This document shows, piece after piece, positions 17,303 through 26,675 of a DNA stretch of 64,000 bases. Source of the stretch: an uncultured Lachnospiraceae bacterium. GTDB taxonomy: Bacteria > Bacillota > Clostridia > Lachnospirales > Lachnospiraceae. A model generated the notes under the pieces. That model was not told the DNA's origin. It was given only the letters and a program-made list of their open reading frames with translations, and made no database searches. The stretch is taken from the NCBI GenBank assembly GCA_910588215.1, contig CAJUQJ010000005.1, positions 91,477 through 155,476 on the forward strand, written 5' to 3'. Positions within the stretch are counted from its first letter, which is position 1. The number at the start of each line of letters is the position of its first letter. Position numbers and translations under genes: made by a program.

Positions 17303-19564
17303 CTAGAAAATATCCATCACAAACAGATATGCGATCATGAAGATCAATCCGATACAGAACAGCAGCAGCCCGAAGGACATACTCCGCGCGATCATCGTGC
17401 TGTTCTCAGACCATTCTTCATAGATCATGGCGAACTTATGGTCGTAGTCTACGTTAGCGGGCCGCTTCCTGCGGTAAGTCAGATTACCGATATGCTGGAA
17501 GAAGGAGGCAATGCAGGCGCACATATGGGTAAAGGCGGTTCCTTCCGGCAATTCCTGCGGCAGCTTGCTGTCCTGGTAGATGGTCTTGCGCAGCAATACT
17601 ACGATCGCATCCACAAGACTGTCCAGTAAACGGCAGACCACACCGCACAGGAAAGGCAGTATCTGCAACAGAAGCGGCCGATAGAGCCGGTCTTCCAGAT
17701 CCAGGTAGCTGTTCCAGCGGTTGACGTATTCCCTGGCGCCTGTTGTTTTTGCAGGGCGCATCATCCACAATCTGACGACGATTCCATAGACTGCCGCGCC
17801 GATGACCAATGAGATTGCGGCGCCTTTTAAGTTCATCGCCGAGAAATAGGAAACGGCATGTTCCGTCTCTTTCACATTCATAAATCCCTGCCCTATGTTT
17901 GCCAGTCTGTCCATGACGGCATAGGGAAAGAATCCCATCAGGGGCAGCAGGGTGGCACTGATCGTCAGAGCAGCGGCGCTGACTTTATTCATATAAGTTC
18001 CCTTCAGGGCATCGTATTTGGCCTGCACAGCGACATCTGTATTTTTTTCTATGAAAAGAGCTACATAAAGTTTTGTCATATAAGCGACGGTCAATCCACC
18101 GCTGATCAGAAAGGCCCATTCGATCCACTGCAGAGTGCCGATGCTGAACATAGCACCAGTGCTGGACAGAATAGACATGCCGGCCATGTCGGATGTACTG
18201 CTCAGAGCAGAAGTATTCCAGCTTCTGACCATCTCCGTATATTCCACGATACTCTCATGAATCAGTGTTTTACTGATATATCCGTTCCAAAGAGGCACAC
18301 CGCCAATCCCCAGCGCACCCATCAGGAAGATATATTGCAGGAGCGGTTTTTTACGCCCAAATCCGCGCAGGGCATTGAGATCCAGCGTATGCACATTCAT
18401 AAAGATAACGCCCGCAGCCATAAACAGCGCCAGCTTGATCAATGAGTGATTGACCATGTGGAGCAGGCTGCCACGCACCGCAGTCAGATTTTCTGCGCCT
18501 ATCAGGCCGGACATGCCGACGCCTACCAGGATAAAACCGATCTGGGAGACGGAAGAGCAGGCCAGCGTCCGTTTCAAGTCGATGGAGAAAAGTGCCAGTA
18601 CCGCACCTGCGACCATCGTGCAGACACCGAGCAGCAGGATCATGCTGCTCCAGGCTGCATTACCCAGAAAGAGATAAGCAGTCAAGATCAGGATGCCGTA
18701 CATCCCTGCTTTGGTCAGAATACCGGACAGCAGAGCGGAAGCCGGAGCGGGCGCCACCGGATGGGCTTTTGGCAGCCAGATATGGAGAGGGAAGGCGCCG
18801 GCTTTGGCACCGAAACCAAACAGCAGGCAGAGTCCGGCGATCCACAGCTGTGTCATGGCGGAGGAAGCGCCGGCTGCTTGGAAGCCCAACTTCCGGGTGA
18901 TCTCTGTGGCCTGCGGGCCGTCTGCAGCAGTTCCATAAGCGCTGTAGAGACCGGTCAGTTCGTCGAAGAACAACGTTCCTGTCACGTCGTAGAGCAGGAA
19001 GATTCCCATCAGCATCACAAGGCCGCCGATCACTGCCACGGCAAGGTAAGTGCCGGCAGCCCGCAGCGATTCCTTCTTCTCATCATGAGCTACCCACACG
19101 TAGGAGGTAAGGGACATGATCTCGAAGAAGATGAAGGTCGTATAGAAATCGGCGGAAAGGAAAACTCCTTCTGTTGCACCGAGTGTTACCAGAAGAAACA
19201 GATAATAGCGGTTGCGGTTACGATAATGGCTTAAATATTCCTTGGAGAAGAGGGTGCTCATAAACCACATGAACGCCGCGATCATGCCATATAGAGTCCG
19301 GAAACCGTCCAATGTAAAATGCAGCCCCATACCGCAGATCTCAGGAATATCTGCCCGTACAGGGAGCATGAAGGAACCGTTCTGTCTTGGTGCCAGCACC
19401 TGCCAGAACAGATAGAGGAAGATTCCGAAGGTCAGGCCCGTCACCAGATCGGCGAATCGGCTTCGCAGATCTTTTTGGACCCGGCCCAGTATATAGCTGA
19501 GGATTCCGGCGGCCATGGGGCCGAAAATTACGGTATAGAGAAGAAGATTGGTTGTTGTGCTCAT
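17303..19564 (-). CDS. Large proton-antiporter subunit (NuoL/MrpA/HyfB-like)
   Basis: Membrane protein of 753 aa, the promoter-distal gene of the antiporter operon. It has the Proton_antipo_M core: the TM5 glutamate in FFEIMSLTSYVWVA and the lysine after HPVAPAPASALLSG (ILTKAG), the pair that carries proton translocation in complex I and Mrp subunits. About 14 core hydrophobic segments are followed by a long C-terminal extension (from ~residue 580) with charged loops and a final membrane helix, resembling HyfB/NuoL-type lateral arms more than Mrp MbhD/E domains, which are encoded separately here. It would form one ion channel of the complex. Which ion (H+, Na+, K+) cannot be read. Confidence 0.87.
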   Translation of the reverse strand: MSTTTNLLLYTVIFGPMAAGILSYILGRVQKDLRSRFADLVTGLTFGIFLYLFWQVLAPRQNGSFMLPVRADIPEICGMGLHFTLDGFRTLYGMIAAFMWFMSTLFSKEYLSHYRNRNRYYLFLLVTLGATEGVFLSADFYTTFIFFEIMSLTSYVWVAHDEKKESLRAAGTYLAVAVIGGLVMLMGIFLLYDVTGTLFFDELTGLYSAYGTAADGPQATEITRKLGFQAAGASSAMTQLWIAGLCLLFGFGAKAGAFPLHIWLPKAHPVAPAPASALLSGILTKAGMYGILILTAYLFLGNAAWSSMILLLGVCTMVAGAVLALFSIDLKRTLACSSVSQIGFILVGVGMSGLIGAENLTAVRGSLLHMVNHSLIKLALFMAAGVIFMNVHTLDLNALRGFGRKKPLLQYIFLMGALGIGGVPLWNGYISKTLIHESIVEYTEMVRSWNTSALSSTSDMAGMSILSSTGAMFSIGTLQWIEWAFLISGGLTVAYMTKLYVALFIEKNTDVAVQAKYDALKGTYMNKVSAAALTISATLLPLMGFFPYAVMDRLANIGQGFMNVKETEHAVSYFSAMNLKGAAISLVIGAAVYGIVVRLWMMRPAKTTGAREYVNRWNSYLDLEDRLYRPLLLQILPFLCGVVCRLLDSLVDAIVVLLRKTIYQDSKLPQELPEGTAFTHMCACIASFFQHIGNLTYRRKRPANVDYDHKFAMIYEEWSENSTMIARSMSFGLLLFCIGLIFMIAYLFVMDIF

Positions 19565-19755
19565 AATATAATGCCTTTCTTAATCTATATGAATCTATGA
19601 AACATTGTGTTCTACGGCTCAAAATGCATTCACTTGTGTGCTGAAAAGTTCCTGACGACAGCCACGGGAGAGCCAAAAGCACGGATTGACCGACGCTCCT
19701 GTCGTGGCGGCCTGACAGACAGCAGGCTGTGCATGATGCCACGGTATACGGATGT

Positions 19756-21225
19756 TTAGAATGTATACAATCCGGCCGCCACATCCCGGAAGAAATCCGT
19801 GAGTGGCTGGGAATACAATCCGAATGCGAAGATAAAAAATACAAATACGAATAGCGGCAGGAGCATTTTCCAGTTAGGATCTTTGAACTCCTTTATGGAA
19901 GAATCGTCAAAATCCTTTCCGGGGAAAAAGGCTCGTACCACGATTGTCAGCATGTAAATGGCAGTCAGCAGAGCTGAGACCAGCAGGCAGGCAATGCCGA
20001 AGTATGCCACCGGATTGCCGCTTTCCACGGCGGCAAAGGCCAGATTCCACTTGCTGATAAAGCCGGCCAGTCCCGGTACGCCCATCAGCGCCAGCGAGGA
20101 CACGGTGAAAATGCCGAATACGAAGGGCATCTTGTACCCCATGCCGTTCAGTTCATGTACATACTGCTTTTCTGTCTGGTGGATGATGGCGCCCGCACAG
20201 AAGAAAGAGCAGATTTTGATCACTGCATGGAAGATCAAATGGGTCAGCGCACCTACCAGTCCTAAGGGTGTCATGATGGTGACGCCGAACAGGATGTAGG
20301 ACAGGTTGCTGATGGTGGAGTAGGCCAGCCGTCTTTTCAGGTGGGTTTCCTTGACGGCTCGGCTGCAGCCGTACACGATGGTGAACATGACCACCAGCAT
20401 GACAGTAGTCTGTGCCCAGGTACCTTTCAGGAAGTCCACGCCGAAACTGTAATAGGTCAGTCGAATAATGGCAAAAGCGCCTGATTTGACCACGGCAACA
20501 GCATGTAGCAGCGCCGTGACCGGGGTAGGGGCCACACCTGCCTGCGGCAGCCAGGAATTAAAAGGGAAGACGGCGGCTTTGACGCCGAATCCCAGGAAAG
20601 CCATCACATAGATGAACAGCAGGACGTTGGTGCGGTCGCCGATCTTCGCCAGGTCAAGCACACCGCCCAGGATAAAATCGGTGGTAGTGCCGTAGATGAT
20701 GATCATGATCAGGCCAATAAAGGCAAAAGCCGCGCCGCCCAGCGAATAGTACAGGTATTTGCGGCTAGCCAGAATGGCTTCTCTTGTCAGTGTGTGCATG
20801 ACCAGCGGCACCGTCACCAGCGTCAGCAGTTCGTAGAAGAAGTACATGGTCAACAGGTTCGCTGAAAGCGCGATACCCAGTGTAATGCCGTAAGTCATCG
20901 TATAGAAGAGGAAAAAGATCTTCTCATGCTCTTCTTTTGTCATATATTCAAAGGCGTACAGGGTGGCGAAGGGCCACAGTGCGGAGACAAGCCCTGCAAA
21001 GACTATACCCATGCCGTCCACCTTGAAGCAGATGGACAGATCGCCTGTAAAATGCGCCAGCAGAAAGGTGCTGTCAGAGTGGTGCAGCAGCAGATACCAT
21101 ACCAGAATGCTGTTTATAATGACTGCGCTTTCCAGAAAGACTTCCATATGCCAGCGTTTTTTAAAAGAGAGCATCGGCACCAGTGCACCTGCAACTATGG
21201 GAATTAAAATTACCAGTATGATCAT
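19756..21225 (-). CDS. Proton-antiporter subunit (NuoN/MrpD-like), third of four
   Basis: Integral membrane subunit of 489 aa with the Proton_antipo_M signature. TM5 Glu is in FFYELLTLVTVPLVMHT and the conserved Lys in LLHAVAVVKSGAFAI, after the loop LPQAGVAPTPVTA. It starts with an ATG after GGAGGT. Downstream, a 190-bp spacer before the 753-aa subunit gene contains paired GCCACG/CGTGGC segments that may form an RNA stem. It belongs to the same transcript as its neighbours. Similar in length to the other two ~500-residue subunits, so the set probably arose by duplication. Confidence 0.87.
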   Translation of the reverse strand: MIILVILIPIVAGALVPMLSFKKRWHMEVFLESAVIINSILVWYLLLHHSDSTFLLAHFTGDLSICFKVDGMGIVFAGLVSALWPFATLYAFEYMTKEEHEKIFFLFYTMTYGITLGIALSANLLTMYFFYELLTLVTVPLVMHTLTREAILASRKYLYYSLGGAAFAFIGLIMIIIYGTTTDFILGGVLDLAKIGDRTNVLLFIYVMAFLGFGVKAAVFPFNSWLPQAGVAPTPVTALLHAVAVVKSGAFAIIRLTYYSFGVDFLKGTWAQTTVMLVVMFTIVYGCSRAVKETHLKRRLAYSTISNLSYILFGVTIMTPLGLVGALTHLIFHAVIKICSFFCAGAIIHQTEKQYVHELNGMGYKMPFVFGIFTVSSLALMGVPGLAGFISKWNLAFAAVESGNPVAYFGIACLLVSALLTAIYMLTIVVRAFFPGKDFDDSSIKEFKDPNWKMLLPLFVFVFFIFAFGLYSQPLTDFFRDVAAGLYTF

Positions 21226-21379
21226 AATAAACCTCCATCATGCTCAACCTGCCGCCTGGCAGGCCGCATGGCCATCCATACTTCCCCTTGTTCGGTGTAA
21301 CAGGGAGGATAGTCGGACTGTTATCAAACGATTTGGTTTATAAGCAATGCTGTTATCGGTTACAAACCTGTGACTTGTC

Positions 21380-22918
21380 TCACATAAGGGTACTCACGAA
21401 CCCCATGATCCGGTCGGTGAGCAGATTGGGAAACAAACCGAGCAAAACAGACAACACTGTCAGTATTACGATTGGCACCGTCATCCACGGCGAAGGCTCC
21501 CGTTTCTGTAAATGTGCGTAGTCGTAGTCTTTCCCTGGCAGGAAGCCGTGGATCGTGAGGGGCAGCAGATAACCGGCCGTCAAGAGAGCGCTGACAAGCA
21601 GTACTACCGGTCCCAGCCAACGGAAAACAGGGCCGGTGTCGGCAAAGGACGGCGTATCGCTCTGCAGACTGCCTATGGCTAGATACCATTTGCTGATAAA
21701 GCCGCCTGTGGGCGGAATGCCTATCAGCCCCAGGGAGGCGATCGTATAGCACCACATGGTGAGCGGCATTTCCTTGCCGATGCCCTTTAGCTCTTCGACC
21801 CGTGTCCTTCCGGTAGTGCAGATGATGGCGCCGGCCACAAGGAACAGGACTGCTTTGATAAAACCGTGAGCCAGCACGTGCAGCAGTCCGCCGGTAACGG
21901 CAGTGACGTTCATCACTGACAGACCGAACAGGATGTAGGAGAGTTGGCTTACCGTAGAGTAGGCCAGTCTTTTCTTCAATACAGGTTCCCGGTAGGCCAG
22001 CATGGAACCCATAAATACGGTGAGTAGCGTAAGGACCATCCATGCCGTCTGCACCCAGGTACTCCGTAGGAAATCCGGGCCGAAGATATAGTAGACCACA
22101 CGTACCACCGCCAGGATGCCGGCCTTGACGATGACCGCGGAGAGCGCGGCAGAGGCTGGAGCAGGGGCCACCGGATGGGCGGCAGGCAGCCAGGCGTGCA
22201 TCGGGAACATACCGGCCTTAACGCCGAAGCCCAGCAGGCAGACACATGCCGCGATCAGCAGGATGGTCGTATTCTCACCGGCAGCTGCACCGAGCAGACT
22301 GTCCTGGCTGCTGATGTTTCCGCCGGTTGTCATGTGCAGCACGCCACCCGCCGTGAAGGCCAGCGTACTGCTGTTTTTCCAGATAAAATAGATGCCGAAC
22401 AATGCCATATAAGCTCCGCATAGAGAATAGAACAGGTATTTCAGTCCTGCCATAATGGCTTCCCGGCTGCCGGTGTGCAGCACCAGGGGCATGGAAGTAA
22501 GGGTCAGCATCTCGAAGAACAGATAGAAAGTAATCAGATTTCCGGCGAAGCAGAGTGCGTTCAGAACTCCGAATACAATCAGATAAAAGCCATAATAACG
22601 CTTTTCCTTCTTCTCATGTTTCATATAGGCAAAAGAAAAGAAGCCTGCGCACAGCAATACGATCAACGTCAAAGCCGCGAATAATACGCCGGTCTCGTCG
22701 ATGTGAAAGCAGACGGGCAGCGATGCGGTGAGGTGGAAAAGAGTATAAGTCACATCATAGCAGCCGGTCAGTGCACCTGTGACCAGCACAGCCGTCAGAA
22801 GGTAAGCCGTGCCCACAGCCGAAAGCAGTCTTGCTCTGACGATATTCTTTTCAGGCAAGATCAGCAGGCATATGCCTGACGCGATCGGTACAAATATAGA
22901 TAATAAAATGAGATACAT
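21380..22918 (-). CDS. Proton-antiporter subunit (NuoN/MrpD-like), second of four
   Basis: Integral membrane subunit of 512 aa. It keeps the TM5 glutamate (LFFEMLTLTSMPLVLHT) and the TM7-region lysine (SAVIVKAGILAV) following LPAAHPVAPAPASA, identical in style to the 753-aa subunit. The sequence has about 14 hydrophobic segments. A charged loop (KDYDYAHLQKREPS) near the C-terminus matches the position of a similar loop (KDFDDSSIKEFKDPNW) in the 489-aa subunit, showing that these two are close paralogues. The 154-bp gap to the next gene contains a CCTGCC-GCCT-GGCAGG stem. Confidence 0.87.
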   Translation of the reverse strand: MYLILLSIFVPIASGICLLILPEKNIVRARLLSAVGTAYLLTAVLVTGALTGCYDVTYTLFHLTASLPVCFHIDETGVLFAALTLIVLLCAGFFSFAYMKHEKKEKRYYGFYLIVFGVLNALCFAGNLITFYLFFEMLTLTSMPLVLHTGSREAIMAGLKYLFYSLCGAYMALFGIYFIWKNSSTLAFTAGGVLHMTTGGNISSQDSLLGAAAGENTTILLIAACVCLLGFGVKAGMFPMHAWLPAAHPVAPAPASAALSAVIVKAGILAVVRVVYYIFGPDFLRSTWVQTAWMVLTLLTVFMGSMLAYREPVLKKRLAYSTVSQLSYILFGLSVMNVTAVTGGLLHVLAHGFIKAVLFLVAGAIICTTGRTRVEELKGIGKEMPLTMWCYTIASLGLIGIPPTGGFISKWYLAIGSLQSDTPSFADTGPVFRWLGPVVLLVSALLTAGYLLPLTIHGFLPGKDYDYAHLQKREPSPWMTVPIVILTVLSVLLGLFPNLLTDRIMGFVSTLM

Positions 22919-22936
22919 ATCGTCACCCCTCTCTTG

Positions 22937-24430
22937 TCAGGAAAACATGGTCAGTCCCTGCCGGATCATATCGACCACAGGCTGGGAACTGACTCCCAGT
23001 ATCACGTTTAGCAGAATAAAGGCTGCAAGCGTGACGGCGTAGATCCGCATTTTGGCAAGCGTAATGCTTGGGTAGGCACTGTAGCCTACCGGTGTATAGA
23101 TTCGGATCACGGTCTTCATAAAGTAGATTGCGTTCAGGATTGTGCTGACGCCCAGTACGATCAGGGCAGGCAGCATTTTTGTATGGTTCTGCACGGCGGC
23201 CTGGGCGAATAGCAGCTTGCTGATAAAGCCGGAGAAGAGCGGAACGCCCACCATGGAAAGCGATCCCACCGTGAAAGCCACGCCGGCCCATTTGTTGCGG
23301 TAGCCGGCCCCGGTCAGCTCGATGAACTTACGGCTGCCGCCTGAGACGTCCGTCAAGCCGATGGCAGCGATAAACAGCAACGATTTGGTAGCAGCATGGG
23401 ATAGAATATGGAAAACACTGGCGGTCATGCCGGCTTCCGTACCCATACCGAAACCCATATAAATATAACCAATCTGTGCCACCGAGGAGTAGGCGATCAT
23501 CCGGCGCACATCATTTTCCTTGATGGCGCTTAAGGAGCCGAAGACCATGCCCATCAGTCCGAAAGCAAACAGTACGTCGATGATCCTCGTATCATGGTAA
23601 ATATTGAAACCGATCACCCGGTAGATGATCTTGATCAGCAGAAAAATATATCCTTTCGACACCAGACTGGAAAGAATGGCGGCGGAAGACACGGTGGAAT
23701 AGCCATAAGCATCAGGCAGCCAGGCGTGGAACGGAAACAGTGCGCTCTTGATGCAGATACCTACCGACATCAGCACGATCGCCACGATCAGCGGAATCTC
23801 ATACTGTCCGGTGGCCGCAAGCCGGGCTACGGATTCCTTCATGTTGCTCATGAGCAGGTGGCCGGTCAGGTCGTAGAGCATACACAAGCCTAGCAGCAGC
23901 AGACCAGAACCCAACAGGCTCATGATCATATAGCGGACAGCGGCTTCGATGGTGCGCCCGTTCTGCCGTATCATGATCAGTCCGCAGGCGGAGATGGTGT
24001 TGATCTCCACGAAAACGTAGGCTGTAAACATATCGTTTGTGTAGACAAGCGCCAGCAGAGAGCTGAGCAGCAGGTCCGTCAGCACATAGTAGAGGTAGGT
24101 TTTGCCTGCTTCTACCTCTTCCAGCAGCTTATGCCTGCCGCCCAGCAATGACAGCAGCATGATCACGCAGAAGAAAAGTGCCGTCAGGGCTTCCAGTACT
24201 CCGGCGCGGATCTCATTGCCCCAGGGGGCAGGAAATTTTCCCATCACGTAGACGAAGGATTCCCCGGTGCTTAGTGTATAGAGCAGTGTTGCAGCACTGA
24301 GCAGGGTCACGATACTAAGAAGGATCGTATTGACCCGCATGGCAGCTTTGTCCTTAAGGCCAGAACTGAGAATGCCGGCGAACAGACATAGAATAATGGA
24401 AAAGCAGGGAAAGTTCTGTATAAGATCCAT
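22937..24430 (-). CDS. Proton-antiporter subunit (MrpD-like), first of four
   Basis: Integral membrane subunit of 497 aa, directly after the MnhC-like gene (1-bp gap). TM5 Glu lies in AYVFVEINTISACGLIM and the conserved Lys in ILSSLVSKGYIFLLIK, after LPDAYGYSTVSSA. Of the four antiporter-type proteins this one is most like MrpD/MbhH by its position next to the C subunit. It should provide a proton or sodium half-channel in the complex. Confidence 0.87.
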   Translation of the reverse strand: MDLIQNFPCFSIILCLFAGILSSGLKDKAAMRVNTILLSIVTLLSAATLLYTLSTGESFVYVMGKFPAPWGNEIRAGVLEALTALFFCVIMLLSLLGGRHKLLEEVEAGKTYLYYVLTDLLLSSLLALVYTNDMFTAYVFVEINTISACGLIMIRQNGRTIEAAVRYMIMSLLGSGLLLLGLCMLYDLTGHLLMSNMKESVARLAATGQYEIPLIVAIVLMSVGICIKSALFPFHAWLPDAYGYSTVSSAAILSSLVSKGYIFLLIKIIYRVIGFNIYHDTRIIDVLFAFGLMGMVFGSLSAIKENDVRRMIAYSSVAQIGYIYMGFGMGTEAGMTASVFHILSHAATKSLLFIAAIGLTDVSGGSRKFIELTGAGYRNKWAGVAFTVGSLSMVGVPLFSGFISKLLFAQAAVQNHTKMLPALIVLGVSTILNAIYFMKTVIRIYTPVGYSAYPSITLAKMRIYAVTLAAFILLNVILGVSSQPVVDMIRQGLTMFS

Positions 24431-24431
24431 A

Positions 24432-24806
24432 TCACAATCCCTCCTTTTTCAACTGTCTGGAGATCTCGTCCAGATCCAGGGTATGGTAGCGGCGGTAAAG
24501 CCGTATTGTCAGAGCCAGCATTAGGGCAGACACGGACACTGATACTACGATACCGGTCAGCACCAGGCCGCTGGGAATGGGATTGATATAGGCTTCCACA
24601 TCCTGCACACCGTTTGCCACAATGGGGGCTACCCGGCCGGCGATATATCCTTTTTCCGCCAGAAAAAGGTAGACTGCCGTATCCATGATGTTAAGGCCGA
24701 TGATCTTCTTGATCAGGTTTGGCTGCAGGAGCAGGTTGCCAAATCCGATGCCGAACAAGAGCATGGCAACTGCCTCGCCGTAATTTATAAATAAATTGGA
24801 ACCCAT
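24432..24806 (-). CDS. mnhC: MnhC/MrpC-like (NuoK-type) subunit
   Basis: Small membrane protein of 124 aa with three hydrophobic segments, typical of NuoK/MrpC. It has the family-like GIGFGNLLLQPNLIKKIIGLN stretch near residue 20-40 and a cytosolic charged tail (RRYHTLDLDEISRQL). In Mrp complexes MrpC contacts MrpD, and here it precedes the first antiporter subunit by 1 bp. It probably contributes to the hydrophilic axis linking the channels. Confidence 0.82.
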   Translation of the reverse strand: MGSNLFINYGEAVAMLLFGIGFGNLLLQPNLIKKIIGLNIMDTAVYLFLAEKGYIAGRVAPIVANGVQDVEAYINPIPSGLVLTGIVVSVSVSALMLALTIRLYRRYHTLDLDEISRQLKKEGL

Positions 24807-24812
24807 TTTCTC

Positions 24813-25775
24813 CTATAGCCCTCCTCTTCTGAATAATGCGTAGAAAGCATACATGGTGCAGGCAACTTCCAGACCTACGCAGAAATTGATAGGCAGGATG
24901 ATGCCGCTGCTCAAAATATGTCCCGGAATGCCCAGCGGAATATGATTCTCAATTCCGTTAGCTCCGGTCACATAGAAATAAGTGCCGATCAGGCCGTACA
25001 TGCACAGCGCCGTGATCTTCGCGATCTTATAGATATGCTCATCAAAGAAGCGCTGCGTCTTGTGGAAGCCGAAAGCGCTGGTATAGAGGATCAGGCCCGC
25101 TCCCATGATGGCGCCGCCGGAGAAACCGCCGCCCGGCGAAAGATGGCCGTTTAAAATGATATAGATACCGAAAATAAAGATGATGGGCGTGAGTACCAGA
25201 GCCGTACCTTGTAAGATCGCATCGTTTTTCGGTTCAAAACGGCGGTCACTCATGGCTTCCTGCTTCTTTAAGATCGCGTCATCCACCATCAGCAGGATCA
25301 TCACGCAGCAGGTGGCGATAAAGAGCACGTTGGTCTCGCCGAAAGTATCAAAGGCCCGGTAGGTGAGGATCATACCGGAAACGATGTTGAGCGCGCCCGT
25401 CTCCTGCAGCCCGTCCTCGATGTAACGTTCTGACACTACATTGTTGACCGGATTGTCCGCGTTGCCGCTGGGCGGCAAATAGGATACCGTCACCAACAGG
25501 ACACCCACTAAAGCGATGCAGAAGAGGATTGCGCTGGTGGTGTAGATCTTATGGAAAAGTCTGGCCAGCGTGTTGGTCTCGGGATCGTACACTTTATCCC
25601 GGCGCATCTGTGCCTCTCGCATCCGCTCGATGATCGTCTCGCTGGGAAGCACTTTTTCCGCCTGTGCCTGCATCTCCACTTGGCCAAGATAAGGATCCTT
25701 ACTGCCGGAGAGCCACCCGAAAAAGCGCCCGGCCATTGTCTTGTCGTATTCTTCGTTTGGTTTTCGCCTACTCAT
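24813..25775 (-). CDS. mnhB: Fused MbhE-like (MrpA C-terminal) and MnhB/MrpB subunit
   Basis: A 320-residue protein. After a charged ~80-residue cytosolic start, one membrane helix leads to the block RYIEDGLQETGALNIVSGM and ILTYRAFDTFGE, the MbhE-type element that is normally the extreme C-terminus of MrpA. The second half (from ~residue 190: GTALVLTPIIFIFGIYIILNG, HLSPGGGFSGG, GLEVACTMYAFY) is a standard MnhB/MrpB domain. The polar N-terminus with DKVYDPETNTLARLF is not part of either family core. It overlaps the preceding gene by 8 bp. The fusion relocates a piece of MrpA onto MrpB while keeping the linear order of the complex. Confidence 0.82.
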   Translation of the reverse strand: MSRRKPNEEYDKTMAGRFFGWLSGSKDPYLGQVEMQAQAEKVLPSETIIERMREAQMRRDKVYDPETNTLARLFHKIYTTSAILFCIALVGVLLVTVSYLPPSGNADNPVNNVVSERYIEDGLQETGALNIVSGMILTYRAFDTFGETNVLFIATCCVMILLMVDDAILKKQEAMSDRRFEPKNDAILQGTALVLTPIIFIFGIYIILNGHLSPGGGFSGGAIMGAGLILYTSAFGFHKTQRFFDEHIYKIAKITALCMYGLIGTYFYVTGANGIENHIPLGIPGHILSSGIILPINFCVGLEVACTMYAFYALFRRGGL

Positions 25776-26244
25776 GTGTCGGTTCCGCCTTTCTGTCTTC
25801 CGCGCTGTCGTTCATGATGCCAGTTGCTGTCTGTGTACTGCTTTCGCTTATGTCCTGCGTTGTCAGTGCACTGTCTTCGCTTGTGCTCTGCGTAGTCGGC
25901 GTATTGTCTTCGTCTGTGTTCCATGCAGTCGGCATATTGTCTTCGTTTGTACTCTGTGCAGTCGCATCATTATTTCTTGCCGCAACGGTTTCCGCCTTCT
26001 CGCTCTCGATACGGATCGCCTGGATTTTCTTAAGCGTAGCGAAGAAGAGGATACTGGTCACACCAGCTCCTACCGCTGCTTCTGTGATGGCAAGATCGGG
26101 AGACTCCAGACAGACCCAGAGTATGGACATGATCAGGCTGTAGGACATATAGATCAGGATGGAATTTAAGAGGTTGCGCGAAAAGCTTACAGAGATTGCG
26201 CACACCACCAGAAAGCCCAGCAATATAGATTGGAAAATGGTCAT
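25768..26244 (-). CDS. DUF4040 / MbhD-like subunit with a repetitive acidic-polar tail
   Basis: A 158-residue protein. Residues 1-75 form three hydrophobic segments with the MbhD/DUF4040 signature (SYSLIMSILWVCLESPDLA, ITEAAVGAGVTSILFF), the part that in classical MrpA follows the antiporter core. Residues ~95-149 are five degenerate 11-residue repeats rich in Thr, Ser, Asn, Asp and Glu; this tail is cytosolic by topology rules and is not a known part of the family. It overlaps MnhG by 4 bp and the MnhB fusion gene by 8 bp. Confidence 0.8.
   Translation of the reverse strand: MTIFQSILLGFLVVCAISVSFSRNLLNSILIYMSYSLIMSILWVCLESPDLAITEAAVGAGVTSILFFATLKKIQAIRIESEKAETVAARNNDATAQSTNEDNMPTAWNTDEDNTPTTQSTSEDSALTTQDISESSTQTATGIMNDSAEDRKAEPTHE
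25798..25962 (-). repeat. Five tandem 33-bp coding repeats in the DUF4040 protein tail
   Basis: Minus-strand codons for residues 95-149 divide into five 11-residue units: TAQSTNEDNMP, TAWNTDEDNTP, TTQSTSEDSAL, TTQDISESSTQ and TATGIMNDSAE. The period is exact (33 bp) and divergence increases toward the C-terminus. Confidence 0.8.
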
Positions 26245-26675
26245 TTCGTATCGCCTCCTGTTGAGATCACATCATCTGAAAGATGACCCTGCTGTATGAC
26301 AGAGCCTTCCGATTTTGCGGCAGCCAACTCGTTTTCCAGTGTTTTCAATTCCGGATAGACGGTGCAGTGCGCTTCCAGATTGTCATTGGTAGCCACTTCC
26401 AGCCTGGCCAGCACGTGAGAAGATACCGGGGAAGCCAGCCACAGGAAGACGACGATCAGCAGCAGTTTCAGGGTGGTGTAATTCCAACCCGAGAAGATCA
26501 TCAGCCCGATCATACAGGAGCTGATGCCCAGCGTGTCGCCCATGGCCGTGGCGTGCATTCTGTTCAGCACGTAGCGGAAATGGAATACGCCGAAGATTTC
26601 CGTAAAAAAGATCACCAGTCCGATCAGCAGGAACACACTTCCGGCAATCAGACGCAGCCATTCAAAAACTCCCAT
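26241..26675 (-). CDS. mnhG: MnhG/MrpG-like subunit
   Basis: A 144-residue membrane subunit with three hydrophobic segments and the MrpG pattern: GVFHFRYVLNRMHATAMGD, then LGISSCMIGLMIF and SPVSSHVLARL. The start at 26675 is favoured by AAGGAGGT 8-15 bp upstream and by the family's N-terminus; an in-frame start at 26741 would add 22 basic residues. It overlaps MnhF by 14 bp. The C-terminal ~40 residues are a polar, cytosolic tail longer than is usual for the family. Confidence 0.85.
   Translation of the reverse strand: MGVFEWLRLIAGSVFLLIGLVIFFTEIFGVFHFRYVLNRMHATAMGDTLGISSCMIGLMIFSGWNYTTLKLLLIVVFLWLASPVSSHVLARLEVATNDNLEAHCTVYPELKTLENELAAAKSEGSVIQQGHLSDDVISTGGDTK

Noticed and set aside
18446..19234. 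Long open frames on the + strand opposite the antiporter genes (for example 18446-19234)
   Set aside because: They lie antisense to a clear membrane protein gene, have no ribosome sites and encode biased, low-quality proteins; they are shadows of GC-rich coding strands.
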